Assembly (NCBI RefSeq): GCF_018691265.1
Contig: NW_024881316.1
Coordinates: 24,343,819-24,407,818, forward strand
DNA length: 64,000 nucleotides
DNA from: Tyto alba
Lineage: Eukaryota > Chordata > Aves > Strigiformes > Tytonidae
Direction of reading: 5' to 3'
In this document: piece by piece, positions 51,031 through 64,000 of the stretch
How positions within the stretch are numbered: the stretch's first letter is position 1
Layout: the number at the start of each line of letters is the position of its first letter
Made by a program: the position numbers and the translations under genes
Notes under the pieces: model-generated
The model's input: the letters and a program-made list of their open reading frames with translations, nothing else
The model's database searches: none
What the model was told of the DNA's origin: nothing

Positions 51031-54000
51031 AATTTTTGTAGTGGGTTTGCTATGTACTGGGAAGAGCAAAACTGGATCAGAAACCAGATCAGCAGAAGTA
51101 TCACCTGAACAACACCCATTTTATTCACATTGATCTAAATTTTTAAGCCTCAAAAGCCAGAAGAATGGTTTCTGTCTGGCTGGGAAGTCACGGGAGCCCA
51201 GTCAGCTGTCAGTATTACAGTTTTCTGATTATTTAAATTCTGCTTTTAGTCACCCTTAAGGGGGCTGGATCTTGCTGGCAGAGAGAGAATCATCAGCTCT
51301 CTCACATCTGTGCCTTTAACATTTCTCAATTAAGTTGTCCTCCATTTATTGCACTTGAGGCACCTGGTTGATCTGTGCCTGGTCTGTGCATGCCCCTGGT
51401 TGATGCAGAAGGTTCTCACAAAGCTGAGGGGAAAATAGTAGCTCCTTCAAGATTATTCCTGTAGGAGCACCACTGCTGAAGCTGAGCTGTCAGGTAGCAA
51501 AACAGGTAAGGTCAAAGAAGAGATTCCTATTGATTGAAGCATTTATTCAGGGGAAGAAGGAACCTTGACTTTGGATCATTGCATCCAGCTATGCTTCTTT
51601 ATTTTAGCTTAGAGGAAAAATGGAAGATAGAAAAGTGCAGTTGCATGGCTTGCTTAGAAATCAAGCCTTAACTGGCTACATAAGAAACCTGTGGAAGAGC
51701 TGCTGAATCTTAATCTCCCAAGTGCTAGTCCAGCCATTCATTTAAAAATATTGCCCATCCTGAAAATCAGGACTTGGAACTGTCCTCTCTTGGGTATAAA
51801 TCAGCATGGAAATTACCTCAGTGTTATTTAGATGTAGCAGCTGTAAGCTCTAGTATTAGCTGGAGGTAATGAATACATTACTAACTGTGTTTTACAGCAA
51901 GCAGAACCCATTCATTCACACTATTTTTTTATGATTCATCTGTAGTTTTTCATCTATACAGGGAATATGCATCATGTACATGAAAAAAAAAAACACAAAA
52001 AACCAACAAAATTATATTTGAAAAAGTCTGTCATCAGTTTCTTCTTTACTATACCCTTTCTTCTGATGATCATCCCTTTATGCTTGCATCATCATCACAC
52101 TGAAAACAAATTAATTATGTGTTTCCTAAGTATCATTTAATATAATTGATTAGTAGCTAAAGTAAACCTCAAAGAACACTCCATTCTTACTTTTGGAGGG
52201 CAGTAAGGAACCATCTGCAAAACTAGGGCTGTTTATTAATATGCTTTTTATTCTAAGGCATTTTAGTACCTTGTCAGGTCAAACACATAAATATTAAATA
52301 TGTTTTTAAATTTAATACTATAAAAATATATATATACAAATATCACAGGATATAATCAGTTATCATATGATGACTGCTGTCAGACCAATACATTGGTACT
52401 GAACCTCAGAACCTGTGGATGACTTAAATGCCAGTTTTGTCATCTCTTCTATAGTTATGTCTATACTTTTGTCAACATGAAAGAATGGAGATATCTGAGC
52501 AGGCTGTGAATTATGGCACTTCTGATACTTTAACAATCACGTTATAACTGCAAAGCTGTCTGTTCCTTGAACATTTCTCTGCAGTATCATTATGCAGTGA
52601 CGCTGCTGCTATGCTGTACCCATAAATGCATGGGTAGCAGTGTGGGGAGGAAAAGAATCTCTTTTGGAAAATGAGGAAAAAACTGAAGACCGGGTCTTTT
52701 ACCATCATTGCATGGGTGAAATTTTAATTGGACGAGGAACACCGTGGACCAGACCTGCTTGAGACTTCTCAGAAGTGTTTATAGAAGCAGAGCTATTAAC
52801 TCACTGTACTGATAAGGTCAGATTCCTGTTTCTTATGGTTTTATGTCATTCTGCTGGACCCTTCTTCTGACTCCTCAGTGCTTCTCCCTGCCACAACAGT
52901 CTGCTCCCACCTCAGAAGGCACTTCAGAAATATTGGTGGGGGGAGACTTTTTCACTTTTCCCCTTTCTGTGATATTCAGGAAGATGTTTCAATTTTGCAA
53001 ACTGCCCAACTTCCAGGAACAGAAATCTCACTGAGACCTGGCTTGGTCATTCATCACCAGCCCAAGCAAAAATTTGGGGACTGGATTTTCTAAACACAAC
53101 CTGACTTTGCACAAGCCAGAACATGATGCAGATCTTCTAATTCTAGATTTTGGCTCCACACTTAAAATAAATAAGCAGAAACACTTATAAGGAGGATAGG
53201 GGATACCTACAGAGTGTTTGGACAGGAGTTCTTCCAGCTGCTGGGAAGCATTTAAAACACCAGGTGAGGTTCCCTCTCCACTGCGCCCTGAGCACCGGGC
53301 TGGCACAGCCTCTGCCTCCCCTCAGTGCTGTTTGGCGTGAGCAAACTCAGCTCTCTGCTCATGTACGTAACAGAGGGTTGTAGCTTTTGTAATTTTCTGA
53401 GATTCATGTTTAAAGGCTGAAGACACAGGTAAGCGTGGTGCTCTGTGTGAAATCCTAGCCTAGGCTTTACAATATTTTTAGTTGTCACCTTATTTTGTTT
53501 GTCACTTCAAAGTACTGCAAATTTGGCTCGCTGCTGGCAGGGAATTAAAATATGCCAACGTACATTTTGGGTCCCTTGGGCAGATGGAGAGACTAATATC
53601 TCTTTCTCTTCTCTGATTCTTTTTCCCATTTAACTAAGAGATTTATAGATGTGCATGAAAGTATTTGGATATAAATACTTTGACCCACATTTCTTCTCAT
53701 ATTACAAAAAAAAAAATTATAAAGGGTTTAAGGGCATAATGGCACTTGCTTCTCAAGTAAGGCAAAAAAACTGTTCAATTACTTGTGAAGGAACATGGTA
53801 AAATATGCTTTGTGGTATACTCCTTGAAACTCGAGGTAGCTAAAGTTTGCAAGGTCATGTCTTTCATGTCTCTATAATTTTGGAACCCAAGGCACTCATA
53901 GTAATGAATGGAGTTATTTAAAATTCAAAGGAAGAAGATTTATTAATTAATAAAAGGCGTTTGATCCTGGGGAATAAAAAATTAAAATTCTTTTTACCAA

Positions 54001-54915
54001 AAAAAGAAACATACATTATTCTTGTCTTAACTTTTATGCTTATTTTTTATTTAATTTATTTATTATTCAGACTTTCTAGGATTTTCTATCTAAAGATGAC
54101 AATTCATCTGGTCATTCTTGGGAAAATATGTTCTCCAAATGACCAAAATTCAGTATGTTGTTCCCTAGAAAGAAACCCCTTCTGAAGTGCAGACTCAGGT
54201 TTGAATTCCTCGTCTCTCAGTACATGACTGAAGACATCCTTTCCAAAATCACACACGTAGTTTTCAGGCTTTACAGATTTTAAAATTATTTATTTCTCTC
54301 CCTTAAAAATCAGTAAGAGTTGAGTACGATGAGTCTTTTCAAAATGTTTGTCTGCAAAATACAAGGAGTAAATCCAGATACAGTGCTTCATCCCCTCCCC
54401 CAAACAAACACAAAAGCCAACAAAAAACTATTATCTCAGTTATTTTGAAGATGGGACTTCAATTTCTGTATCCCTGCCATGATTTTTAACATTTTGCTTC
54501 AAAACTGAGCATGAGAGATTTCTGATATCTGCTGATAGCTGCTGTTTATTTCTTTCTGTTGTTACTTGGCCAGTACAAGCAGGTGAGTGTTAGACCTTAC
54601 ACAAGTGTATATCCTAGTGTAATGCTCACTCTTTTTGATGAGGTTTAATAGTGCTTGCTCAAGAAAATGAAATTGAAGTAAATGTTGACTGAATTAAAAC
54701 AGTCAACTACCGATTTACTCAAGGTCATGAGATTAACATTGTTATAAATAACTGATCTGAAATTAATTCAAACAGATTACCGGCTAATGAACTGAATGAA
54801 ATATTGCCTGTTAACCTAAAGAATATAGGCTGTAAATTTTTACCTACTGAGAGAGTAATCTCTTTTGAATTGTCTTTAGAACTTATCAAGCTGGAAAAGA
54901 AGTATGTGAAGGAAG

Positions 54916-54933
54916 GTATGTATGCATACATAC
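54916..54933. repeat. Perfect 18-bp palindrome
   Basis: GTATGTATGCATACATAC reads the same on both strands. It consists of (GTAT)/(ATAC) units meeting at a central TGCA, so slippage plus chance can explain it. Confidence 0.85.
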
Positions 54934-57900
54934 ATATATAACCTTCAAAATATTAACACTGTAACGAGTAATACTCCTCGGGAAAACTATATTTCAACAT
55001 AGATGGTGTTTCAAAAATCCCTCAGAGGGATGAATGAAATAATGTGATAAATATAGGTTTAAACATGAGTCTGTGAACGGTGGGTTTGAAGACCAATGTA
55101 AGGAGTGCAACTTGCTCCCACAGGTTTTATCAGAGAGCTAAAACCAATATGTAGTGCAGAAGCCTTGGTAGAAGAAAAAGTATGAACACGTATCAGCCAC
55201 AAAGGTGCCCTCTGGTTTGTTCTTATTTTCATTGCTTTTTGCTCTCTGACCACGTCTGTGGTGTGGGTGGGAAAAAAATGACAAAAATGCTCCAGGCAAA
55301 ACTTATATTCTGTTCATAAACTCCTAAAGGTTCAACACTTTATTGTTTTGGCAGTCTTATTGCTATAAGTCTGCACACTGTACAGAGATACCATAAGGAA
55401 ATGAAGTTTAAAAAAGCCCCTAGATTGTGGAACATCCATTCTTGAAATCTGCAGAGGGAGGCAGACAGACTTCTATCTTGCTGTTTATGTCTTCCCCGAG
55501 AGTGGGAAGGACACTCTTTTAGATCTGTGATTTGTGATCCTGCCTCCAGCCAATCATTTGAAGCATCAAAGGATGATGGCATGATCCCTTGGACAATGGC
55601 GGAGAGACTGCTGTGAGTTATTTGGCTTAAAAGAGATTGTGTACAGTAACATTTCTTCAGAATATTCCCCCCCACTACTAAGAATTACCAGTGCAGGGGC
55701 CCTCTGAGACAGAGATGGGTGTCAGTGAAATAGCTAAAACCCAGCAGTTTCCTTGAGTGTCAAGTAACCAGTGACTGATATTGTCCTCCTAAAGGTTTTT
55801 ATATGTGGGGTGTGAGATCAAAACCTGCTGACAAACAGGCTTCTGATCTTCCCAGATCTCTTTTCCTTCAGCTCTTTTGTGTTTTCCCTCAAACCCTTGT
55901 CCTACTCAGAAGAGGAGGAACAGAGGATATGAATCTCAAAGCATGCCTGACACCTCTACAGCACTTCTCTGGCTGACAGGCTTAGCAGTGTAAGAATAAG
56001 TATATAGCAACTACCTGCCTCCCTATGGCCTATACTGATCATAATGCTTCTAATTAGGGAAACCATCATGAGGAGTTTCTGAGAGCAGCCTGACCTCAAG
56101 CCCTGGCAGTCTCCTTGACTTCTCTGCTTAGAGACCGAGTCCTCGGCATCACTTGGATGCAGGTCTCTGTGGACTTCAACAAACTGTAAGAGCCAACTGG
56201 CTGTCCCACCTTAGCACTGAGATATTTTTATTTTGCGGAGCAAGTTGAACAGAACAATTGTGAAGATGGTGGCTGATGTTTCTGAAACAGGCTGTTGCAC
56301 ACAAAGAGTAATGGTTAATCTTTTTTGTTCTTTAAGTGTTGACTACTTATGGACATTTATCAAAATATAGTGCCCCAAGTACCACTAGCCACTACTTTGA
56401 GATAAAATAGAGCTAGGTGTCTCAAATACGGTGTGAAAGTTGGTCATTTTTGGGATACATAAGGAAAAGCTGTTTATTATATACGAAGCTATGCAATATC
56501 AAAAGCGACAATTTTACAGGCACTTAATTGAAGCAAAATTTCCGATTAGTATGTACTTTTACTAAAAAAGACCTAGTTTACAAACCTAAAAATGTACTCT
56601 CCAAGTCACTTGTTTTATTGGTAAATTCAAGGCAGTGGAACTGGGTGAAGGTAAAACGAGGAGACACCTGTGTCTGCACCCACAAATGCTCTGGTGTGCA
56701 AGACCAGTGCAGCCTTGGGTTTCCCATCTGCAGAAAGGAGATGACAGCTCTAACTCAGATGCAAGGAAGTATTTGAGTTTCAATTAATTCTGCCATAACG
56801 TACTCTAATTATTCTATTGTTCATCAATGTTTTGTAAAAAAATTGGCACATTTTAATTTTCAGTAATGAATTGCATGCAAATACTTTCCTGTCAGAAATC
56901 TTCGACTCATATAGTCATCAGTCTGTCCTCATTTGGCTATAGGCATATCTTCCTGCTCAGTCCAAGTGATATGTCCAGAAAATGAAAAGGTTCAGTTTTT
57001 TTTAATATTTACCTAGTACTGCTGAAATGCTGCAGACAGAGTTACTGGCAGGGTAAGTTAGTTAATCAAGATGAATTTTACTTATATTACTACATAAGTA
57101 GAAGTTCCTGTACAAGTAGGAGCCTTGGTATTATGCATACAAGTACATGCATGTATGCCACAACCCCAACCATTAAAGTTTTCCTATGTGGTAACTGAGT
57201 AACCACCTCACTGGTTTATAACCTTTGCCTTTTTAACTTTTCAGTTCCTCTCTTCCTCTTCATTTCCTTCCTCCATTAAATATAAATATAGACCCTAAGC
57301 TGCTCAGAAAGGCTACTATGTTTCCTCCTGTTTTTTTCAAAGGTACTGACCAAATATGCAGGATTCAAAATTAATTTTTCATTTGACATTCAATAGTAGT
57401 GTGCACTCATGCATGGAGTTGTCTGAAGCTAATTCTCAAGCAAGGTGATGGAAGTGATATTTTCCAATAGCATTTACAAGGGATGAGGTAGGCAATCAGA
57501 TTTCTGAAGGATGTTTCATGTAAATAGGAAAAAGGAAATGAAGGTGGAGATGGAAGGAGGACACAGAAAAGACTATTGAACCTGACATCACTAGGAAGAC
57601 AGAATTAACAGGAAGGCAAACAAATCCAAAATGTCAGCAAGGAAGTGAAACACAGCTCTGAAAGTGAACATGGGATGATAACATAGTTGGATCTTTTACC
57701 TTGTTTACTTTTTGATCCAGCTTATTGTTACCTATATTTTATTCCAGAAATTTTACACTGAAGCGAAATTGGCTTTCGTCCTTTCTCTGTTGTTTGGGGT
57801 GGACTCTTTGTCCCATAGAAAGTGCAGATGTGCAAACAGTGATGCTGCCACAAAGCGACTTTGGGACCTTGGTTTACAACATGTCACTCAATGCATCTGA

Positions 57901-58333
57901 TGTCAGCATTTTTAAAAATATGTTAATGTTTTGAAATGAGAAATGTTAATAACAGTATGAGCCAGTGAAAACAGGAGCACAGGAATGAGCTGAGCTTTAA
58001 AAGAAACATTTTATTTGGTAAAAAATAAAGGAATAAATTATTTCAAGACAAATTTTGGGTTGTATCTGTACATACATGGTAAATCCATAACATAGCTGCT
58101 ATGAAATCCAGGAATTCCAACAAAAAAAAAAGGATTTATATATCAAGTAACAACTGTAAATGAAACCCGCAGTCTTTTACATCCAACTTTATGGAATCCT
58201 CTTTCCTTTCCCTCCCTCTGAAATTACCCAGTAATATCTATTCTGGGTCTTGTGTGTTTGTAGCACTCCTCATGTTTGTTTTACATCTAGATCAGTGTTT
58301 CTCAGCTCTTTTTAATCAGAGTACCTGATTTTC

Positions 58334-58350
58334 TTTTTTTTTTTTTTTTT
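58334..58350. repeat. T17 run ahead of CCCTGCAG
   Basis: T17 followed by CCCTGCAG resembles a splice acceptor, but the downstream sequence soon meets stops in every plus frame I followed and no donor or protein signature is evident. Recorded as simple sequence. Confidence 0.7.
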
Positions 58351-60748
58351 CCCTGCAGCATTCGTGTACCAACTTATGTTCACTTACAACTTTATCTTCT
58401 GATTTTACTTACTTCCTCTGCTGTATGTGGAAATATGCACAAATTCTTTTCTGTTTGGTTGCATTTTTTTAGTTATCTGAATTCACTTCCATGTCACCTT
58501 TTGAAATCTTATGAATCACCAGGGATCCACAGGCCTTGCACTAAGGAAGATTGATCTAAACTCTGAAACCAGAATAATGATATTTTAACACTAGCATATG
58601 TGACACTTGGAAGAAATATGACAGATATGATGTCAAAATGTGGTGTCACCATGGGTCAAAATTAGACATGACCTGAAGAATGAAACCATATATTCAACAG
58701 TCTCCTGAGATACATCAGCTAGGACTACACTGAGATTTTTTTAACACTGAAATCTAACAAACATGTATGCCTGGTGGTATGCTTTATCTAGGGACTGCCT
58801 ATTTTAAAAAGCTAAGCGTGTGCTTAATGCTTCATTGGATTGGTTCTTCAGGGTATTATCAAGGGCTGTAGACAATCAGTCTGAATGTTGAGCATGTTGG
58901 TTGCTAAATGAGGCAAGAACAGACAATGTACAAACAACATGTAAAAGTCCTGTGTTTGAAGGCTAATAAGTGCATTTTGTTTATTTCTCAAACACAATAA
59001 AATATTGCCGTGGGTGCATAGTCTTTAGAAAAATTTCTACTTCAACTGTCATCGATTTTGTCTACTTTGGAGAGAAAAGAAGCAATTTTATATCCCAGAC
59101 ATATTTACATATGGAAGCAACACTACCAAAATAATCACGTTTCATGGGCCTCTTATAAGAAGTAATTATTTTTCCACCCAACTATATTTTGCACTTATGT
59201 GTGGAATTTTTAGTTAATGTAACACATGTGGTGGGAGAAAGATGCATAGTCTTCACAGCAGCTTCTTCTGAAGGGATGTCCAGTCATTTTTAGCAAACCA
59301 GATTCTCTTCCAGAAATACTCAAGGATATTTTCAAGATATACAAAGATTGACTTGGGAATCTAGACCCCTATATTCCCCTGGCTTTTCAGAAATAGGATT
59401 TGACCACTTTTTTAAAGTGTTAGAACTATGAAAATTGCTTTTAAATACTGACCTGGGAGATTCATTCTAAGCAAGAAGGAGGTTAAGGGGATTAAAACTT
59501 AGGTAGTCAACAACACTAAAGTAGAAATCTGCACTATTAGCTTTGCTTAACAGGAATGTAGCTCTGTTCTGAGCTGTCCAAGAGCAAATGTTTTCTTCCA
59601 TCCTGTTTCTCAATACAGAAAACACTTCTCAAAACATGCAACATGGTTTTGGTATGACGTCCAAGTGTGAAAAATGGAGACCTAACTGTAACTCTTAATT
59701 TTGAGTTGAAAATGATGAAAAATTTTAGGCCTTATAGAAAGTTACCAAGACATCTGTAAGCACCTGTAGGAAATAAAGAATGAAATGGCAAGATGGCCTT
59801 TTGAGCATTGCAGTCTCTTCTCTTGTCACTGGGCTGCTAATGGAATATGTACTCATGCAAGAGAAGACAAAATTGGACTAACATGTCTCAATTACCCATG
59901 AACTACTGCACCTTTATGTTGCCCTGGCTCTCTGGACTTAAATGAAAACAAACTAAAAAAAAACCCAATAGTGTACTGTGCAGTACAACACTGATATGGG
60001 GAATAAATTACAATAAGTACCACAGTAATCTTACAGATCTCTGAATTACACATTTGCAAAGCTAATTGTTGGTTGTATAGCTTATCCCACAAAATACTAC
60101 AAATGAAAAAAAGTATTTATTGTACAGCTTATTGGAGCCATTTTAAATCTATTTTTACATTGTCTTGCAACAGATTTTGCTATTATTTTTCTTATGACTT
60201 CTTTTATAAACAACGACATTTCCCAATACATTTCTGAAAGCTGAAAAATTATCAGATTTTTCTCTGAACTGTACTTTTTCACCTATCAATGCGCAAACAT
60301 CTATTGTCTGATAAACTTTTTTTTCTCTCAAGGTTTGTAACAAATACTACTACCCTCATGTATTAGACAGCTGGAAATTTATTTTTTCCTAATTTGTAAC
60401 CTTTCTTTACATTCAGTTCATGTTTATTAGCATGAGCAAAGAGTACAGTGGAAGAGTATTAATAAGAGAACAACCAATATTTTGCAATCTTAGGTGGTAA
60501 AAGTTGTTTATTACAGGGCTGAAGAAATGAAGCAATCGATTCACTAAGTATTATGACCGTATGTAGGGGTGGTTTATTTATGACATGAATTGAATGGGCA
60601 CCATATGAGGAGCCTATACCTCCTGGCTTCACTGCCCTCCGCTGCTGACGGTGGTCCTGAGGACCATGCTCAGCACTGCGTAACTCAGCTTTTGCATGGC
60701 TGCCCTCCTAGATCTATTATGGTGCTAATGGAGTTTTATTTAGTGTGG

Positions 60749-60803
60749 AAATGATGCATCATTTTTTATGTGTTTCACAACTCCAAAGCCATTTGGCCAA
60801 ATG
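60749..60803. promoter_or_regulatory. Two perfect palindromes, candidate regulatory element
   Basis: AAATGATGCATCATTT (60749-60764, 16 bp) and CATTTGGCCAAATG (60790-60803, 14 bp) are both exact palindromes, 25 bp apart. The second contains TTGGCCAA, an NFI-like full site, and is followed by a TGACCGTCA motif resembling a CRE with an inserted base. Outside any recognised repeat. Regulatory function is inferred, not shown. Confidence 0.3.
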
Positions 60804-63800
60804 ACCGTCATGCACAGCAACAGCTATTACTTCACAGCCTTACAAAACTGGGAGTGCATTGGGTGTGTGCGGGGTGTAACAAACCTGCAATGTGCAGAAC
60901 ACATTTAGGACACACTGCATGAAATGCAACTCCTTGGAAAAGCAGAAATATCAAGACAAGCTTTGGGAAAAGGAGGTTCAAAAATACAAACTCTACTTTT
61001 CCTTCCAGAAATATGCATATCCTTTTTCTTTGCAGATGCAGCTACCTTTTTTCCCCTCATACTTTTTCTTTCTGTTTTGTGAACAGCTGGGTTCCTACAG
61101 ACACATGAGGCAAATCAGACAGGACTGGGTGGGTGCTGTTTTTCCACCTTCACCACACAGTTCTGGAGGGAACCAAATAACAGTTGGTCCTCCATCATCT
61201 ATGGAGCTCCCCGGTGTGCTCCCCCACCTTCAAAGCCACAGCTGCAGGCAGGGCATGGGGCTGCTCTTCTTGTGGTGTTAGAGCCTCGTGTTCCTCAAGC
61301 AGCCCTGGGTCTTGTAGCATTTCTAAAATAGTGGTGTCAGTACATTAAGTGTCTGATCCTACTTCCATTGAGGTCCATGTTGGTCTTTTGCATTCATTTC
61401 AATTAACCTCAGATCAGGCCTTAATGTAGCAACATTCCTATGTGGGATCTCTGAGGAGAGATCTGAAAATGAAAAAACGCTAGTTCTACTGTGATCATTT
61501 ATCATTTTTTTGCATTATTAAGTCTATGAGCAAGCTCTTCACTGAAGGCTCTTAATCTTCCATGTAGGTACAAAATAGCAGTATATATCTATAAACATAG
61601 ACAACTTGGTAAATTAAAATATCTGCCTTCTCAGGACTCTCTAATTAGCAATCTACTTTGAAAAATACAGTAAAATATTTCCAAACTGTATTAAAATAGA
61701 TTTCATAAACTTTACTACAAAATGGAAAGCACTGTCACTTAAAAACTTGCCCCAAGAACCTTGTTCTCCCTCTGTCATTTCTTTCCCAAACATAGTACTG
61801 CCTACAAGTGTATGTCAGAGCTCATAAGAATACTAGGGAAAACTAAACATCCTCCTAAAACCTACCCCCACAATTCTTAGCACCACCTGCATCTTGATTA
61901 AGTTCCTTTCCTGCACTGTTAATTCAGGCACTATCCTGGATAGCTGTCTGCTCTGCTAAAAAATATTAAGAGATATAAAAAGTACAGTATTGCATTGTTG
62001 ACTGCGTAGCTGTGGAATTATGCTATGCCTATATCCAAAATATGCCTGGTGTACTAAGAAGACACTCCTTGACTTGGGTCTGAAAATTTATACAGAATAT
62101 TTCAGTATAAGTGTTCATTTGGGAAAAATACCAACTATAGCATTTCAGCAAGGAGTGAACAAAGTCACCAGTGTTCACTATGAAATTAATAAAAATCTTC
62201 TGTAGTCACAGGTAAAGGGGACATCTAAACTTTGGCAGAGGATTGAGATGCAAGACTTCGTCACTCTCATAAATAAATACTATCCCCACAGTGAAACAGT
62301 TAGTCATGCTGCACCAGCTTAATAAAGTTGCCTGAGAAACAGTATGAATAAAAAGTTGACGCTGCTTCACTGAAATCACTGATGATAACTATGGTGAGTT
62401 CACATGAGCCAGAGCAGATTCTCGGTGAGAAGTAGATTTCTGTGTAAAATCTCTTCCCAGGGCCACAGGTAAAAGATACAAATGAAATCGATCTAGCTGG
62501 TGCATGAAATGCCTTTTCAGTGTTTGTTTTTAGAGAATAAAGCCAAGATCTTCATAGTGGGACTCCTCCACAGAACACTGTAGGACCTTTCAGATCTAAG
62601 AGGGAAGTAGTGGTTTCTTAAAACATGCTCCTGAAACATGAAGACCCTGTATAAGAATTATGAGTTTTCAGCAATTAGTTTTCCCAAATTTCTGAATTTT
62701 GAACAAAACTGTCACAGAGCATCTTGCAGCTAAATGGTTATGCTATTCTTCTAGGAGACCAACCCCACATCCAGGAGTGCCTGAGCCAGCTGGATGTTCT
62801 GGCTGCACACTGCAGATGAGAAATGGATGCCATGCTGCTGCCCAAACACAGCACCCTGCCCGTTTTTTGTAAGCACTAATCTGGCGTTGTCACTTCATAT
62901 CAGGAATTTTTTTATGACTGAGAGGCTCAGATGAACAAAAATGTATCCCTTAGACTGCAGTTTGGTGCCTAAATAGCTTCATTAAGGTTAAACACTTGCA
63001 ACTATCACCATACACTGATACTTCCTTTGGCTTAGGAGACGTACCTTATTGTCTGATGGGTGACTTTATGAATCTCATTTTTAGGTGCCTAATTGTTCCC
63101 AGCCTTGTAATATTCATCCTGACATAAGGCAGCACTGCAGGTTGAGTTTGCAATCCCCCTCATATACCTAGTCTAAGCACTTGCAACCTTATTTAAAAAA
63201 ATAGGTTATTAAAGCCAAAGTACAAATATATCTGGCAACATTTGAAACAGACTGTTGCATGTGAAACTCAGAAACTTACCTGAGAAACGGAAGTCCATGG
63301 AGAATTTTTTTTTGGAAATATCAAATAGAAAAATGTAACAAAAAGCTATTTTTAGAATACATTACAGAATACTGGCATGTTATACAAATGTAATTAACCC
63401 ATTGAAATTGAACTAGTTGTAAGTTATGTTCAAGGCACATTTTTATAAATAATTTTTTTAACGTTCATTCTACATTCACACTAGTTTAACCATGTAAACA
63501 AGTCTGTGAAAGCTCAGATTAAGGCCACTTTAAGATCTGTGTGCCAAATACTTCAGAAAAATACCATATTACATGGAAAACTCAATAAAGTAAGATAGAT
63601 CCATCTGCTGCTCAAACAGTTCGATAGATGCTATGGGGTAAATTATTAACAAGATGAAGCCTAAAAGAGGTTTTCAAAAATTAGTTTAAAAATAAGTAAC
63701 ATGCAATGCATTAACATTTGTGTTTATCATTTGAAAGTGTACATAAATGCTGAAAAAATTCAAGTCACTATTACTAGTGCTGTCCTATTTTTAAAGGGCA

Positions 63801-64000
63801 AATCTTTGGAAACAGTATTATTTGAAGTTTAAAAACATTCTCCATCTTTTTTTCCCCACACTTAATCTTACAATATGTTAGTACATATTTTCTTCACAAG
63901 GAAAATGTATAAAATTAATCTTACAATATAAACACTATAAACAACTCCCTTGAGACATCTTCTGGATACAGAATTTCTGTAAAGACTTAAGTATAACAAT

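Larger units (their letters stand above)
48816..64000. other. Long unique-looking gene-free stretch
   Basis: Over 15 kb with no recognised transposon, exon or RNA gene. GC-richer pockets occur at about 50060-50300 and 60620-60700. Longest frames (49796-50164 minus, 122 codons; 60892-61281 plus, 129 codons) are unrecognised. Simple A/T runs and two palindrome sites are listed separately. Confidence 0.5.

Noticed and set aside
58331..58420. Splice acceptor (polypyrimidine tract plus CAG) and exon
   Set aside because: The following sequence hits stops early in the frames examined and shows no donor or protein signature.
61021..61110. Pyrimidine-rich tracts ending in TTGCAG and GAACAG, acceptor-like
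   Set aside because: The downstream 129-codon frame has no recognisable protein, and no matching donor was identified.
1..64000. CRISPR array, tRNA, rRNA or bacterial-type operon
   Set aside because: No spaced identical repeats and no cloverleaf with A/B boxes noticed. The repeat content is that of a bird genome. A covariance-model scan would be needed to exclude small RNAs fully.

Overview
The window looks like gene-poor nuclear DNA from a bird, intergenic or intronic. The evidence is its repeats. CR1 LINE segments are the dominant interspersed repeat, several ending in the avian CR1 3' signature (ATTCTATG-type repeats next to a GGTTGGAAGGGACC-like block). There are also long terminal repeats of the ERVL-like type common in bird genomes, a long hexanucleotide array, and AT-rich background. 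The species cannot be read from this. I found no protein-coding exon, tRNA, rRNA, CRISPR array or bacterial-style operon that I could support. Open reading frames longer than about 60 codons are either fragments of CR1 ORF2, by-products of LTR or microsatellite sequence, or unrecognised and probably random.

Layout: 1-5970 is unique-looking AT-rich DNA. A solo LTR on the minus strand (5976-6562) is flanked by a perfect 5-bp duplication, and a minus-strand CR1 3' end follows (6688-7405). An old, diverged plus-strand CR1 tail lies at 9510-10000 and a CR1 scrap at 11102-11160. A miniature, internally deleted LTR with near-perfect 5-bp flanks is at 11535-11709. A 653-bp block with no cytosine on the plus strand, made of GATATA and GAGATA hexamers, spans 13427-14079. 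A 1016-bp LTR on the plus strand (16745-17760) has a relative of 1024 bp on the minus strand at 30394-31417. Between them are an internally deleted CR1 (19885-20694), a CR1 interrupted by a second CR1 in the opposite orientation (22660-24515), and smaller CR1 pieces (25650-25915, 29070-29275).

From 31418 to the end the DNA is mostly unique-looking. It holds short CR1 tails at 42930-43050 and 48548-48815, several A or T runs, and a few compact motif clusters that could be regulatory. The two I would follow first are a homeodomain/octamer-type cluster at 38672-38725 and a pair of perfect palindromes at 60749-60803.

I found no convincing new biological system. The most informative content is the record of nested, deleted and inverted transposon insertions, plus a few candidate non-coding elements that need cross-species alignment.
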